Assembly: GCF_004364555.1 (NCBI RefSeq)
Contig: NZ_SOAM01000002.1
Location: forward strand, 930,001 to 994,000
Origin: Amnibacterium kyonggiense
Lineage (GTDB): Bacteria > Actinomycetota > Actinomycetes > Actinomycetales > Microbacteriaceae
Direction: 5' to 3'
Length of the DNA stretch: 64,000 bases
Positions 1 through 9,597 of the stretch are shown here, piece after piece. Position numbers and translations under genes: made by a program. How positions within the stretch are numbered: the stretch's first letter is position 1; each line of letters starts with the position of its first letter. The notes under the pieces are model-generated. The model worked only from the letters and a program-made list of their open reading frames with translations. It was not told the origin of the DNA and ran no database searches.

Positions 1-1132
1 GGACCGTGCGGACGACCTGGTCGAGGAAGTCCTTCGACGCGTCCGCGAACAGCAGGTGCGCCTCGTCGAAGAAGAACACGAGCTTCGGCTTGTCCGCGTC
101 GCCGACCTCGGGGAGGTCGTTGAACAGGTCGGCGAGCAGCCACATGAGGAACGTCGAGTACAGCGCGGGCCGGTCGGCGACGCCCGGCACCTCGAGCAGA
201 CTGATGACGCCGCGCCCGTCGGGGGTCGTGCGGAGGAACTCGCGGGTGTCGATCTCGGGCTCGCCGAAGAAGCCCTCCGCACCGGCGTCCGCGAAGCCGA
301 CGAGCTCCCGGAGGATGACGCCGACCGTCGCCGGCGAGATGCCGCCGAGGCCCGCCAGCTCCGCCTTGCCCTCGTCGCCGGTCAGGTACTGGAGCACGGC
401 GCGGAGGTCCTCGAGCTCGGCGAGCGCGAGTCCGTGCTCCTCCGCGTAGTGGAACACGAGGGCGAGACTCGACGCCTGCGTCTCGTTCAGCCCGAGGACC
501 TTCGCGAGCAGCAGCGGACCGAACCCGGACACCGTCGCACGGATCGGCACCCCCGTGCCGTTGCCGCCGAGCGAGAAGTACTCGACCGGGAACGACGCCG
601 GGCTCCAGTCCTGCCCGATCGCGGACGTACGGGCGGTCAGCTTCGGGTTCGCGGTGCCCGGGGTCGCCACCCCGGACAGGTCGCCCTTGATGTCCGCCGC
701 GAACACGGCGACGCCGTGCGCGGAGAGCTGCTCCGTCAGCGTCTGGAGCGTGCGCGTCTTGCCGGTGCCGGTCGCCCCGGCGATCAGGCCGTGGCGGTTC
801 AGCATCGCGAGCGGCACGCGCACCTGGGCGTCGACCACCGGGGAGCCGTTCAGCAGCGCGCCGAGCTCGAGGGCCGCGCCATCGAACGCGTAGCCCTTCC
901 GGATCGCCGCGACCTCGGCGTCGGAGAGCGGACCGGCCGCAGGCGCTGCGGCCGGGGCCGCGGATGCCGCCGGTGCGGCTGCAGCGGCGGCGCGGGCCTT
1001 CGCCGCCTCCACGGCCGCAGCAGCAGCGGCCGCCGCCTGCTGGGCACGCTCGAGGGCCGCCTGCGCCTCCGCCTGCAGCCGTTCGGCCTCGGCCGCCGCC
1101 GCGGCCGCCTCGTCGATCGTCGGGTCGCTCAT
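1..1132 (-). CDS. HerA-like helicase / DUF853 family ATPase, 3' end cut by window
   Basis: The gene runs off the left edge, so about 377 codons of the N-terminal part are present. The ATG at 1132 opens an Ala/Gln/Glu-rich helical stretch of roughly 65 residues, followed by the conserved start (SDAEVAAIRKGYAFDG). A Walker A motif GATGTGKT lies near residue 117, and a segment resembling the family's Walker-A-proximal ADIKGDLSG motif follows. This matches the DUF853 (YjgR-type) group of HerA/FtsK-like P-loop ATPases, whose cellular role is poorly defined. The direction is the same as holA, but 59 bp separate them and they need not be co-transcribed. The call to family is firm; the function is not. 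Confidence 0.85.
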   Translation of the reverse strand, partial: MSDPTIDEAAAAAAEAERLQAEAQAALERAQQAAAAAAAAVEAAKARAAAAAAPAASAAPAAAPAAGPLSDAEVAAIRKGYAFDGAALELGALLNGSPVVDAQVRVPLAMLNRHGLIAGATGTGKTRTLQTLTEQLSAHGVAVFAADIKGDLSGVATPGTANPKLTARTSAIGQDWSPASFPVEYFSLGGNGTGVPIRATVSGFGPLLLAKVLGLNETQASSLALVFHYAEEHGLALAELEDLRAVLQYLTGDEGKAELAGLGGISPATVGVILRELVGFADAGAEGFFGEPEIDTREFLRTTPDGRGVISLLEVPGVADRPALYSTFLMWLLADLFNDLPEVGDADKPKLVFFFDEAHLLFADASKDFLDQVVRTV

Positions 1133-1191
1133 GTCGCGATCCTGGCATCACCGGCTGGTGCGCGGAACCGCGGCGTCGCTGCCAGCCGGGG

Positions 1192-2211
1192 TCAGCCCGG
1201 CTCGCCGCGTTTCGCGATGAAGGCCACGAGCCGCTCGACCGCGTACTCGGGATCCCGGGCCGCGCCCTTGACCCGCTCGTCGGTCTCGGCGGCGAACACG
1301 ATGGCGCGGCCGAGTCCCGCGGTCTCCCAGCCCTGCGCGTCCCGCCGCGCCCGGTCGATCTGCCAGGGTGCCATGCCGTACTCGGCTGCGATCCTGGCCG
1401 CGGGGCCACGCGCGTCGAGCACCTTCGCCATGGATCGGAGCTTCATCGCGAGCGCGGCGACGATCGGCACCGGGTCGGCGCCGCTGTCGATGGCGTGCCG
1501 CAGCAGCACGAGCGCCTCCCCCGCCCGGCCGGCGAGCGCGGCGTCCGCGACCGCGAACGCGTCGGTCTCCATGCGGCCCGCGTAGTACGTCTGCACGGTC
1601 GACTCGCGGATGTCGCCGGAGGTGTCCGCGATGAGCTGCTGGCAGGCGCTCGCGAGCTCGGCGAGGTCGCCCTGGAAGGCGGAGACGAGCACGCGGAGCG
1701 CGCCGGGCGCGACGCGTCGACCCGCAGCGCGGAACTCGCCGGAGGCGAACGCCGACCGGTCCGCGTCGCGCTTCACCTCGGCGCAGGCGATCTCGATCCC
1801 GCCGCCGGCGCCGCTCCGGACGGCGTCGAGGAGCTTCTTGCCCCGTACCCCGCCGGCGTGGCGGAGGACGACGGTCGCCCCGTCCGCCGGCGCCTCCAGG
1901 TAGCGCAGCGCCTCGGTCAGGAACGCCTCCGACAGCCGCTCGACGCCGCCGACCCGGATCAGCCGGGGCTCGCCGAAGAGTGAGGGGCTGGCGAGGGTGC
2001 TGAGGTCACCGGGGACGGCTGCGGCCGCGTCGAGGTCGGTGACCTCCAGGCTCGGGTCCTCGGCGGCGAGGGTCTCGCGAATCCGTCGGGTCGCGCGCTC
2101 CGCGAGCAGCTCCTCCGGCCCGGAGACGAGGACGATCGGCGCCGGTCGCGCCGCGTCCCACGGGACCTGCTCGATCTTCGGCGCGGAGCGCGCCGCGGGC
2201 CGTGCGGCCAT
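1192..2211 (-). CDS. holA: DNA polymerase III subunit delta
   Basis: The 339-residue product is the clamp-loader delta subunit, which opens the beta sliding clamp during replication. Residues about 25-45 (IVLVSGPEELLAERA) form the degenerate nucleotide-binding-like start of the delta fold. The C-terminal half (IVAALAMKLRSMAKV and the following helices) matches the collar domain. The ATG at 2211 is preceded by GGAGAGGG at good spacing, and the conserved N-terminus leaves almost no room for a later start. The first 206 bp lie inside the 3' end of the comEC reading frame in another frame on the same strand, which is unusually long. The order comEA-comEC-holA is common in Gram-positive bacteria. 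Confidence 0.93.
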   Translation of the reverse strand: MAARPAARSAPKIEQVPWDAARPAPIVLVSGPEELLAERATRRIRETLAAEDPSLEVTDLDAAAAVPGDLSTLASPSLFGEPRLIRVGGVERLSEAFLTEALRYLEAPADGATVVLRHAGGVRGKKLLDAVRSGAGGGIEIACAEVKRDADRSAFASGEFRAAGRRVAPGALRVLVSAFQGDLAELASACQQLIADTSGDIRESTVQTYYAGRMETDAFAVADAALAGRAGEALVLLRHAIDSGADPVPIVAALAMKLRSMAKVLDARGPAARIAAEYGMAPWQIDRARRDAQGWETAGLGRAIVFAAETDERVKGAARDPEYAVERLVAFIAKRGEPG

Positions 2212-4537
2212 CTGCTCGCACCCTCTCCGCCGGTGTCCACACCGCGGCGGTCACCGGGCGCTCCGACCAGACGACGAGCTTGCCACCCGCCCACGACACC
2301 AGCACCAGGCCGTCCTGGTCGGTCCGCACGGGCTGCGTCCCGGCCGCCCGCAGCATGTCGAGCAGTCGCCGCGTCGGGTGGCCGTAGTCGTTCTCCGCCC
2401 CGACCGACACGATCCCGAACTCGGCGCCGGCCGCCGCGATGAACGCGGCGCTCTGGTCGGCGCTGCCGTGGTGGGCGACCTTCAGGACGTCGACGCGCGG
2501 GAGCGTCCCGGCGGCGAGCACGGCGTCCTGCGCCTGCTCGCCGAGGTCGCCGGTGAGCAGGAGGGAGGCGCCGCCGCCGGTCACGTGCAGGAGGATGCTC
2601 GCCGGATTGCCGGGCTCGACGCCGCCGAGCGGGTCGGGCGGCCAGAGCACGTCGAGTCGGAGGCGGCCGAGGCGCACGACGTCGCCGCGGCGGGTCTCGC
2701 GCACGTGCGCGCCGGCCCGCGCCAGGTCGCCGCGGAGCGCGACCGCCGCTCCCCCGTCGGTCGGACCGACGAGCGCGAGGCCGACCCGGTTCGCGATCGA
2801 CCGGGCAGCCCCGACGTGATCGGCGTCCCAGTGGGTGAGGACGAGCAGCTCGACCCGCCGGACGCCGAGTCGCGAGAGGCACGCGGCGATCGGCCGGTCC
2901 TCCCGCCCCGTGTCGACGACCGCGTAGTGCCCGCCCCCGCCGTTCAGCACGAGGCCGTCGCCCTGCCCGACGTCGCAGGCCGCGAAGGCCCAGTCGCTCG
3001 GGGTGCCGGCGAGCCGTCCGACCGTGCCGCCGGCGGCGGCTCCGGCCACCACGACGACCGCGAGCGCCGCGGTCACGGCCCCGGCGAGCCGCAGCCGCTG
3101 CGGTGCGGAGCGCACGAGGACCAGCGTCCCGGCGACGAGCAGCGCGAGCGCGATCGCGGCGCCGAGCATCCCTGCGGGCCAGCCGAGCTGCGGCAGCGCG
3201 CCGGTGGTCCTGGCGACGAGCCCGATCCAGGCGGCGGGTACCCAGGCGAGCACCGCGGCGCCCGCGGCCAGCGGCGGCGCGATCGGACCGAGCAGGCAGG
3301 CGAGCAGCCCCAGCACCGTGACGACCGGGGCGGCGGGCTCCGCGAGGAGGTTCGCCACGACGCCGAGCACGGGGATGCCGGGCTGCAGCAGCACGAGCAC
3401 CGGCTGACAGGCGGCCTGGGCCGCGATCGGCACCGCGAGCACGACCGCGAGCCCGGTCGGGAGCACCCGCGCGAGCCGGTCCACGAGCGGCGGCGCGAGC
3501 AGCAGCAGTCCGGCCGTCGCGGCCGCGCTCAGCACGAACCCGGCGCTCCACGCGAGCCACGGATCGGCGACGAGGAGCACGAGGACCGCCGCCGCCAGCG
3601 CCGGCACGCCCGCGGCGCGACCGCCCCGGAGGGCGCAGAGCAGGGCGACCGCGGCCATCGCCGCCGCGCGGACGACCGACGGCTGCGGCGTCACCAGGAC
3701 GACGAATCCGGCGAGTGCCACACCGGCCGCCGCGATCCGGAGCGGTCGCGGCAGCCGCAGGAGGCCGCAGAGCGCGAACACGGCGACGGTCACGACGGCG
3801 CAGTTGGCTCCGGACACCGCGGTGAGGTGGGTCAGCGACGCGTCCTGCATCGCCTGCTGCAGGTCGTCGCCGACGCGGGTCGTGTCGCCGACCGCGAGCC
3901 CCGGCAGGAGGGCGCCGCCGTCGCCGGGCAGCCGGGCCGTCCGCGCCAGCAGGCCGGCGCGGAGGTCGGCCGCGACGGCCTGCGCGGGCGGTGGTCGGTC
4001 CACGAGCTCGGGTCGCCCGACCACCGACCCGATCAGGGCCGCGGCGTCGGTCGGCGCCGCGGCGCGGAGCACGGTCCGCACCCGCAGGACGCTGCCGGGG
4101 ACCGTCGGCGGACCCGCCGACGCGAAGAGCAGCACCGGCACGTCCAGCGTCCTGCCCGCGTGTGCGACGATCGCGCCGCGGAGCAGCCGCCGCGCGGTGA
4201 GCGCACCGCTCCGGTCGTTCCCGGAAGCGGCGGCGACCTGATCGACGCGGACGTCGACGACGACCGGCGTGCCCGCGGGCAACCCGGGCGGATGCCGGCG
4301 CACCTCCCCGGTCGCGACGGCGGCGAGGACCACGGCGCAGAGGACGGCGCCGGCGGCGAGCAGCACGGCAGCCCGGGTGCGGCGCCGTGCGGCGCGGACG
4401 GCGAGCGGGACCGCGGCGAGCACGAGGGCCCCGGCCGCGATCGGCGCGGAGCCGGGCAGCGCCGTCGACCCCAGGGCGGCGAGCCAGACCGCCGTCGCCG
4501 GCAGGAGCAGCCCGGACCGGACGAGGGCGGCGCTCAC
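2006..4537 (-). CDS. comEC: ComEC/Rec2-type DNA uptake channel protein
   Basis: This polytopic membrane protein of 843 residues has the ComEC layout. An N-terminal pair of membrane helices and an OB-like external domain come first. The competence membrane core follows (HLTAVSGANCAVV near residue 235), and then a metallo-beta-lactamase-like C-terminal domain with LTHWDADHVG and VAHHGS motifs. ComEC carries transforming DNA across the membrane. The GTG start overlaps the comEA stop as GTGA. Residues after about 775 (inside holA) are Arg/Gly-rich and look like an out-of-frame translation, so the functional protein probably ends near the holA start. No earlier in-frame stop exists, which means either a real readthrough tail or a frameshift in the sequence. 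Confidence 0.92.
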   Translation of the reverse strand: MSAALVRSGLLLPATAVWLAALGSTALPGSAPIAAGALVLAAVPLAVRAARRRTRAAVLLAAGAVLCAVVLAAVATGEVRRHPPGLPAGTPVVVDVRVDQVAAASGNDRSGALTARRLLRGAIVAHAGRTLDVPVLLFASAGPPTVPGSVLRVRTVLRAAAPTDAAALIGSVVGRPELVDRPPPAQAVAADLRAGLLARTARLPGDGGALLPGLAVGDTTRVGDDLQQAMQDASLTHLTAVSGANCAVVTVAVFALCGLLRLPRPLRIAAAGVALAGFVVLVTPQPSVVRAAAMAAVALLCALRGGRAAGVPALAAAVLVLLVADPWLAWSAGFVLSAAATAGLLLLAPPLVDRLARVLPTGLAVVLAVPIAAQAACQPVLVLLQPGIPVLGVVANLLAEPAAPVVTVLGLLACLLGPIAPPLAAGAAVLAWVPAAWIGLVARTTGALPQLGWPAGMLGAAIALALLVAGTLVLVRSAPQRLRLAGAVTAALAVVVVAGAAAGGTVGRLAGTPSDWAFAACDVGQGDGLVLNGGGGHYAVVDTGREDRPIAACLSRLGVRRVELLVLTHWDADHVGAARSIANRVGLALVGPTDGGAAVALRGDLARAGAHVRETRRGDVVRLGRLRLDVLWPPDPLGGVEPGNPASILLHVTGGGASLLLTGDLGEQAQDAVLAAGTLPRVDVLKVAHHGSADQSAAFIAAAGAEFGIVSVGAENDYGHPTRRLLDMLRAAGTQPVRTDQDGLVLVSWAGGKLVVWSERPVTAAVWTPAERVRADGRTARGALRAEDRAGPVGRGATGADRPRLRAGGAARGARDPTDSRDPRRRGPEPGGHRPRRGRSRPR

Positions 4538-5133
4538 GGCGTGACCAGGTCCCGCAGGCCGGCGAGGGTCTTCGGCCCGATGCCCCCGACCTGCCCGAGC
4601 TCGTCGACGGAGGAGAACCCGCCGTGCGCCTCGCGGTACGCGATGATCCGCGCCGCGAGCGCGGGACCGATCCGCGGCAGCGTCTCGAGCTGCTCCGCCG
4701 TCGCGGAGGACAGGCTGACGGTCGCGCCCGTGGCGGTCCCGGCGGCCGCGGTCGCCGCCGGAGCGGCGCCGCGCTTCGGCACGACGACCTGCTGCCCGTC
4801 CGCGACGCGGGCGGCGAGGTTGACGACGCTCTCGTCCGCCGCCGAGGTCGGGCCGCCCGCCGCGGCGACCGCGTCGACGACGCGCGCACCGACCGGCAGC
4901 GACACGAGCCCGGGCGACCGCACGGCGCCGCTCACGTGCACGAGCAGCGGCGTCGGTGCCGGCGTGGTCGGCACGACGCGCACGACGTCCCGCTCGGCGG
5001 TGCTGCCGGACGCCTGACCGGCGCCGATCAGCACCGCGCCGCCGAGGACGGCGACCGCCAGGAGCCCGACCAGGACGAGGACGACCGGGCGTCCCGCCGC
5101 GAGCGCGGCGAAGCGGGTCCGGAGGTCGTCCAC
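4534..5133 (-). CDS. comEA: ComEA-type helix-hairpin-helix DNA receptor
   Basis: The 199-residue protein has an N-terminal membrane anchor (residues about 18-38). An SLBB domain follows (LLVHVSGAVRSPGLVSLP), and a C-terminal helix-hairpin-helix pair ends the protein (LETLPRIGPALAARII and LGQVGGIGPKTLAGL). This is the standard ComEA receptor that binds DNA outside the membrane and hands it to ComEC. The start is the GTG at 5133. No Shine-Dalgarno precedes it, but a TAGCGT -10 box at 5141-5146 ends 7 nt upstream, so the transcript is probably leaderless. The gene overlaps comEC by 4 nt and is most likely first in a comEA-comEC-holA operon. Confidence 0.93.
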   Translation of the reverse strand: MDDLRTRFAALAAGRPVVLVLVGLLAVAVLGGAVLIGAGQASGSTAERDVVRVVPTTPAPTPLLVHVSGAVRSPGLVSLPVGARVVDAVAAAGGPTSAADESVVNLAARVADGQQVVVPKRGAAPAATAAAGTATGATVSLSSATAEQLETLPRIGPALAARIIAYREAHGGFSSVDELGQVGGIGPKTLAGLRDLVTP

Positions 5134-5219
5134 CCGCGGAACGCTAGGTCGCCCCCTCCCCGGGCCCGGACCGGGTCAGCACGCGCTGCGCCGATCCGGC
5201 CCTGGGGAGGGACGGAGGC

Positions 5220-7760
5220 TCACTCCGTCGCGATGCTCACGACCTTCGGCGCCCGCACGACGACCCGCGCGATGCGCTTCGCACCGACCGACCGCTTGAC
5301 CACGTCGGACGACGTCGCGAGCCGCTCCAGGTCCTCGGCCGTGATCTTCGGCGACACCTCGAGCTTCGCGCGGACCTTCCCGTCGACCTGCACGATGGCG
5401 GTCACCGAGTCCTCGACGAGGAGCGTCGGGTCCGGCTTGCGGAACCCCTGGAGCGCGACGGAGGGCTGGTAGCCCAGCCGCTCCCACATCTCCTCGGCCG
5501 TGTAGGGCGCGAACAGACTGAGGGCGACCGCGATGGTCTCGACCGCCTCGCGCACCGCGCCGTCGGCGGGACCGGCCCCGCTGTCGATCGCCTTCCGGGT
5601 GACGTTGACGAGCTCCATGATGCGCGCGATCAGCACGTTGAACTTGAAGGTCTCGGCGAGGCCGGGGACGTCCGCGAGGAAGCGGTGGGTCTGCCGGCGC
5701 AGCGCCTCGTCGCCGCTCGACCAGACGACGTCCGGCGAGCTGGTGACGTCGATCGCGAGGCGCAGCGCGCGGTTCAGGAACTTCACCTGACCACCGGGAC
5801 GCACGTCCTCCCAGTCGATGGTGTCCTCGGGCGGCCCCGCGAACGCCATCGTCAGGCGGATCGCGTCGACGCCGAAGCGCTCCAGCTCGTCGGACAGGCT
5901 CACGCCGCCCTTGCTCTTCGACATCTTCGCGCCGCCCGACAGCACCATGCCCTGGTTCAGCAGCGCGTTGAACGGCTCGGTGAAGTGCACGTGCCCGAGG
6001 TCGAAGAGGACCTTGGTGATGAAGCGCGCGTAGAGCAGGTGCAGGATCGCGTGCTCGACGCCGCCGACGTACTGGTCGACGGGCGCCCACTTGTCCGCCT
6101 CGGCCGGGTCGAAGGCCCGCTCGTCGTCGTTCGGCGACAGGAAGCGCAGGAAGTACCAGGAGCTGTCGACGAACGTGTCCATCGTGTCCGCGTCCCGCTT
6201 GGCGGGCGAGCCGTCGACGGGGCTCGGCACGTTCACCCAGTCGGTCGCGGCGCCGAGCGGCGACGTCCCCTTCGGCTTCAGGTCCAGGCCCTCCGTGGAG
6301 GGCAGGCGGACCGGCAGGTCCTCGACCGGCACGGGGATCTCCGTGCCGTCGGCCGCGTGGATGATCGGGATCGGCGTGCCCCAGAAGCGCTGGCGCGAGA
6401 TCAGCCAGTCGCGCAGCCGGTAGCTCTTCGCCGCGCGCCCGGTGCCCGCCGCCTCGAGCTCCTTGATGATCCGCTCGATCGCGCGCGTCTTCGACAGCCC
6501 GTTCAGGCTGCCGGAGTTGACCAGGCGCCCGTCGCCGGCGAGCGCGACGCCCGTGACCTTCGGGTCGACGGACTCGATGTCGGGCAGCTCGCCGTCGGCC
6601 GGGATCACCGGGATGACGCCGGTCACCGGCTGGAAGGTGTCGACGACGATCTTCACCGGCAGGTCGAACGCCCGGGCGAAGTCGAGGTCGCGCTGGTCGT
6701 GCGCGGGCACGGCCATGATCGCGCCCGTGCCGTAGTCGGCGAGCACGTAGTCCGCCGCCCAGATCGGCAGGCGCTCGCCGTTCACCGGGTTGATCGCGTA
6801 CCGGCCGAGGAAGACGCCCGTCTTCGCCCGGTCCGTGTTCAGCCGTTCGACCTCCGTCGTCGACTGCACCCGCGCCAGGTACGCGGCGAAGGGCTCGGCG
6901 ATCTCCGCCGGCTGGCCCTCGACCAGCTCGGCGGCGAGGTCGGAGTCGGGCGCCACGACCATGTAGGTCGCGCCGTGCAGCGTGTCCGGCCGCGTCGTGA
7001 AGACGGTGACCTTCTCCTCGCGGCCCTCGACTTCGAAGTCGACCTGGGCGCCGTTGCTGCGGCCGATCCAGTTCCGCTGCATCGCGATGACCTTCGCGGG
7101 CCACGTGCCCTCGAGCTGCTTCAGGTCGTCCAGCAGTCGGTCCGCGTACTCCGTGATCCGGAAGTACCACTGGGTCAGCTTCTTCTTCTCGACGACGGCG
7201 CCGGACCGGTCGCTCGTGCCGTCGGGCAGCACCTGCTCGTTCGCCAGCACCGTCTGGTCCACCGGGTCCCAGTTGACCCAGCTGTCCTTCCGGTAGGCCA
7301 GCCCCTTCTTGTACAGCTCGAGGAACAGCCACTGGTTCCACTTGTAGTACTCGGGGTCGGAGGTGTGGAGCTCGCGGCTCCAGTCGAAGCTCACGCCGTA
7401 GCGCTCGAACGACGCCTTCTGCTGGGCGATGTTGTCGTAGGTCCACTCGCGGGGGTCGCTGCCCCGCTTGATCGCGGCGTTCTCGGCGGGCAGCCCGAAC
7501 GAGTCCCAGCCGATCGGGTGCAGCACGTTGAAGCCCCGCTGCCGCCAGTAGCGGGCGGTGATGTCGCCGAACGCGAACGCCTCGGCGTGACCCATGTGGA
7601 GGTCGCCGGAGGGGTACGGGAACATGTCGAGGATGTACTTCCGCGGCCGCTTGTCCGCGGGATCATCCGTGCGGAAGAAGTCGCCCTCCCGCCAGATCGG
7701 CAGCCACTTCTCCTGCAGCTGCGCCGAGGTGGGCAGCTCGTCTCCGGTCGGCTCGGGCAT
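5220..7760 (-). CDS. leuS: leucine--tRNA ligase
   Basis: The 846-residue class I synthetase charges tRNA-Leu. The HIGH-type signature is [12 protein letters not shown] near residue 55. The CP1 editing domain lies in the middle and includes the tail [17 protein letters not shown] appears as [11 protein letters not shown], and the anticodon-binding and C-terminal domains follow. The ATG at 7760 was chosen because AGAGGA sits 6 nt upstream; an in-frame upstream ATG would add 17 poorly conserved residues. A TACAGT -10 box at 7811-7816 would give a leader of roughly 45 nt. No T-box is visible here, unlike at ileS. Confidence 0.97.
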   Translation of the reverse strand: MPEPTGDELPTSAQLQEKWLPIWREGDFFRTDDPADKRPRKYILDMFPYPSGDLHMGHAEAFAFGDITARYWRQRGFNVLHPIGWDSFGLPAENAAIKRGSDPREWTYDNIAQQKASFERYGVSFDWSRELHTSDPEYYKWNQWLFLELYKKGLAYRKDSWVNWDPVDQTVLANEQVLPDGTSDRSGAVVEKKKLTQWYFRITEYADRLLDDLKQLEGTWPAKVIAMQRNWIGRSNGAQVDFEVEGREEKVTVFTTRPDTLHGATYMVVAPDSDLAAELVEGQPAEIAEPFAAYLARVQSTTEVERLNTDRAKTGVFLGRYAINPVNGERLPIWAADYVLADYGTGAIMAVPAHDQRDLDFARAFDLPVKIVVDTFQPVTGVIPVIPADGELPDIESVDPKVTGVALAGDGRLVNSGSLNGLSKTRAIERIIKELEAAGTGRAAKSYRLRDWLISRQRFWGTPIPIIHAADGTEIPVPVEDLPVRLPSTEGLDLKPKGTSPLGAATDWVNVPSPVDGSPAKRDADTMDTFVDSSWYFLRFLSPNDDERAFDPAEADKWAPVDQYVGGVEHAILHLLYARFITKVLFDLGHVHFTEPFNALLNQGMVLSGGAKMSKSKGGVSLSDELERFGVDAIRLTMAFAGPPEDTIDWEDVRPGGQVKFLNRALRLAIDVTSSPDVVWSSGDEALRRQTHRFLADVPGLAETFKFNVLIARIMELVNVTRKAIDSGAGPADGAVREAVETIAVALSLFAPYTAEEMWERLGYQPSVALQGFRKPDPTLLVEDSVTAIVQVDGKVRAKLEVSPKITAEDLERLATSSDVVKRSVGAKRIARVVVRAPKVVSIATE

Positions 7761-7906
7761 CGGGATTCCTCTGGTGTTTCGCGCGTGTTTCAGGCAGGGG
7801 ACAGCGTTCAACTGTAGGGGCCGCGGCCGTCGCGCCCGGTCCTCCAGCGCACTGCCCAGGCGGAGCGGCGCGTCGTACGCTGAACCGGACGACGAAGGAG
7901 CGCCCC

Positions 7907-8527
7907 CTGGACGCCTGGCTGACCATGCTGCTGGAGCACCTGGCGGACCTCGGCGCCTGGCGCTACCTCGTCGCCTTCGTCGGCATGTTCTGCGAGACCA
8001 GCCTCTTCATCGGGCTGGTGATCCCCGGCGACACGATCGTGCTCTTCACCGCGACCGCCGGGCGCAGCGCGGTCGACTGGGTGTCCCTCGTCGCCGCGGT
8101 CGTGTCCGGATCGCTCGCCGGCGAGACGGTCGGATTCGTGATCGGGCGGTTCTTCGGGCCGCGGCTCCGGGCGAGCCGGCTCGGGCGGCGGATCGGTGAG
8201 CGCCACGTGCTGCGCGCCGAGCGCTGGCTCGACCACCGGGGCGGCTTCGCGATCCTCCTGAGCCGCTTCCTCCCGGTCATGCACGCGCTCATCCCGGTCA
8301 CGGTCGGCGCGAGCCACTACCCGTACCGCCGCTTCCTCGCCTGGACCGCGCCGGCCTGCGTCCTCTGGGCGTGCATCTACGTCTCCGTCGGGCAGGCGGC
8401 GGGGGCGAGCTACCAGGCCCTGGCGCAGGAGCTGCACTTCGCGGGCTGGATCGTCCTCGGCGGCGTCGCCGTGTTCTTCCTGCTCGTCTGGCTGGGGAAG
8501 AAGCTGCTCCACCGCCTCGAGCGCTGA
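7907..8527 (+). CDS. DedA family membrane protein
   Basis: This is a DedA/SNARE-associated family protein with about five membrane segments. The conserved [14 protein letters not shown] and [19 protein letters not shown] stretches carry the re-entrant loops and the essential arginine region. The family takes part in polyprenyl-phosphate or phospholipid flipping and membrane homeostasis; the substrate here is unknown. The first ATG is at 7925 but has no Shine-Dalgarno. An in-frame CTG at 7907 sits 6 nt after AAGGAG (7895-7900), and a TACGCT -10 box at 7876-7881 fits a short leader, so I take CTG as the likely start (206 residues); the ATG would give 200. Confidence 0.88.
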   Translation: MDAWLTMLLEHLADLGAWRYLVAFVGMFCETSLFIGLVIPGDTIVLFTATAGRSAVDWVSLVAAVVSGSLAGETVGFVIGRFFGPRLRASRLGRRIGERHVLRAERWLDHRGGFAILLSRFLPVMHALIPVTVGASHYPYRRFLAWTAPACVLWACIYVSVGQAAGASYQALAQELHFAGWIVLGGVAVFFLLVWLGKKLLHRLER

Positions 8528-8591
8528 CCTCGAGCGCTGGCCTCGAGCCGGTCCCGCGTGCGGTCCGCTCGCCGCGGAGCCGGAACGACGA

Positions 8592-8621
8592 ACGGCCGCC
8601 TCCCGATCGGGAGGCGGCCGT
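8592..8621. terminator. bidirectional hairpin terminator
   Basis: A perfect inverted repeat, ACGGCCGCCTCCC with a GATC centre and its complement, lies between the convergent dedA-like gene and the osmoprotectant operon. No U-tract follows, as is common in high-GC actinobacteria. Confidence 0.75.
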
Positions 8622-8636
8622 CCGCGGCGTCCGGGC

Positions 8637-9593
8637 CTAGAAGCCCTTCTCGGACAGCCAGGCCTTCGCGAGCGCCTGGTAGTCGGGCTTGTCGCTGCCC
8701 GACGCCTTCGTGTTGAGGTCGAGCAGGTCGGCGGTCGTGAGCTTCGCCGAGACGCCGTTCACGATCGACTCGAGATCGCTGGTCGCCTTGCTCGTCGAGA
8801 CGATCGGGACGACCTGCTGGGACGCGAAGAGGTTCTTCGGGTCCGTCAGCGTGACGAGCTTGTTCTGCTTGATCGACGGGGTCGTCGAGTAGATGTCGGC
8901 GACCTGGACCTGGTTGCTGACGAGCGCCTTCAACGTGGTGGGGCCACCGCCGTCGTTGATCGCCTTGAACTTGATGTTCTTCAGGCCGTACACCGACTGC
9001 AGCCCCTTGACGCCGTCCGGGCGGGTGGCGAACTCGGGGTTCGCCGCGAGGGTGACCGTGCCCGCCTTCGCGAGGTCGGCGATGGAGGTCAGCCCCTTCT
9101 CCTTGGCGAAGGACGCGGTGACGTTCAGCGAGTCGGAGTCGGCCGCCTCGGCGAAGTCGAGCGCCTTCGCGTTCAGCGTGCCGATCTTCGCGTCGATGCC
9201 CGACTTCACGGCATCGCCCGACTTCGCGTTCGCCGACTTGTCCAGGTAGGACAGCAGCGAGCCGGCGTACTCGGGGACGAGGTTGATCTCCCCGTTCTGC
9301 AGGGCCGGGAGGTACGCCGCGCGCGCGCCGATGGCCGGCTTGTACGAGACGGAGTAGCCCTTGTCCGCGAGGGCGCCGCCGTAGATGTAGCCGAGGATCT
9401 CGTTCTCGCCGAAGTTCGCCGAGCCGACAACGATCGACTTCGCGTCGCCGGAGGCGGTCGCACCGCCCGAGCTGGCCGGGCTGCTGCTGCTCCCGCCGCC
9501 GATGGTGTTCGAGTTCGCGCAGCCCGCGAGCCCGAGGGTGAGCGCCGCGGCGACCGCAGCGGCGCCGAGGGCGCCTCGTCGTGTGATGGACAT
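8637..9593 (-). CDS. osmoprotectant (glycine betaine/choline) ABC transporter substrate-binding lipoprotein
   Basis: The protein of 318 residues begins with a lipoprotein signal ending in LGLAGC and a Ser/Gly linker. The OpuBC/OpuCC/ProX-type domain follows (IVVGSANFGENEILGYIYG, then VPEYAGSLLSYLD). It would capture quaternary-ammonium compatible solutes outside the membrane. The ATG at 9593 follows GGAAGGGAAC. It is the last gene of a four-gene minus-strand operon with two permeases and an ATPase, only 4 bp after the permease stop. Solute specificity (betaine, choline, carnitine) cannot be read from the sequence. Confidence 0.92.
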   Translation of the reverse strand: MSITRRGALGAAAVAAALTLGLAGCANSNTIGGGSSSSPASSGGATASGDAKSIVVGSANFGENEILGYIYGGALADKGYSVSYKPAIGARAAYLPALQNGEINLVPEYAGSLLSYLDKSANAKSGDAVKSGIDAKIGTLNAKALDFAEAADSDSLNVTASFAKEKGLTSIADLAKAGTVTLAANPEFATRPDGVKGLQSVYGLKNIKFKAINDGGGPTTLKALVSNQVQVADIYSTTPSIKQNKLVTLTDPKNLFASQQVVPIVSTSKATSDLESIVNGVSAKLTTADLLDLNTKASGSDKPDYQALAKAWLSEKGF

Positions 9594-9597
9594 GGTG

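Noticed and set aside
1997-5017. A 1006-codon open frame on the plus strand opposite comEC/comEA
   Set aside because: It is an Arg/Gly/Pro-rich shadow of the GC-rich genes on the other strand and has no fold; the true genes have clear families.
5220-7811. Upstream start for leuS
   Set aside because: The extra 17 residues are not conserved and the AGAGGA before 7760 sets the start.
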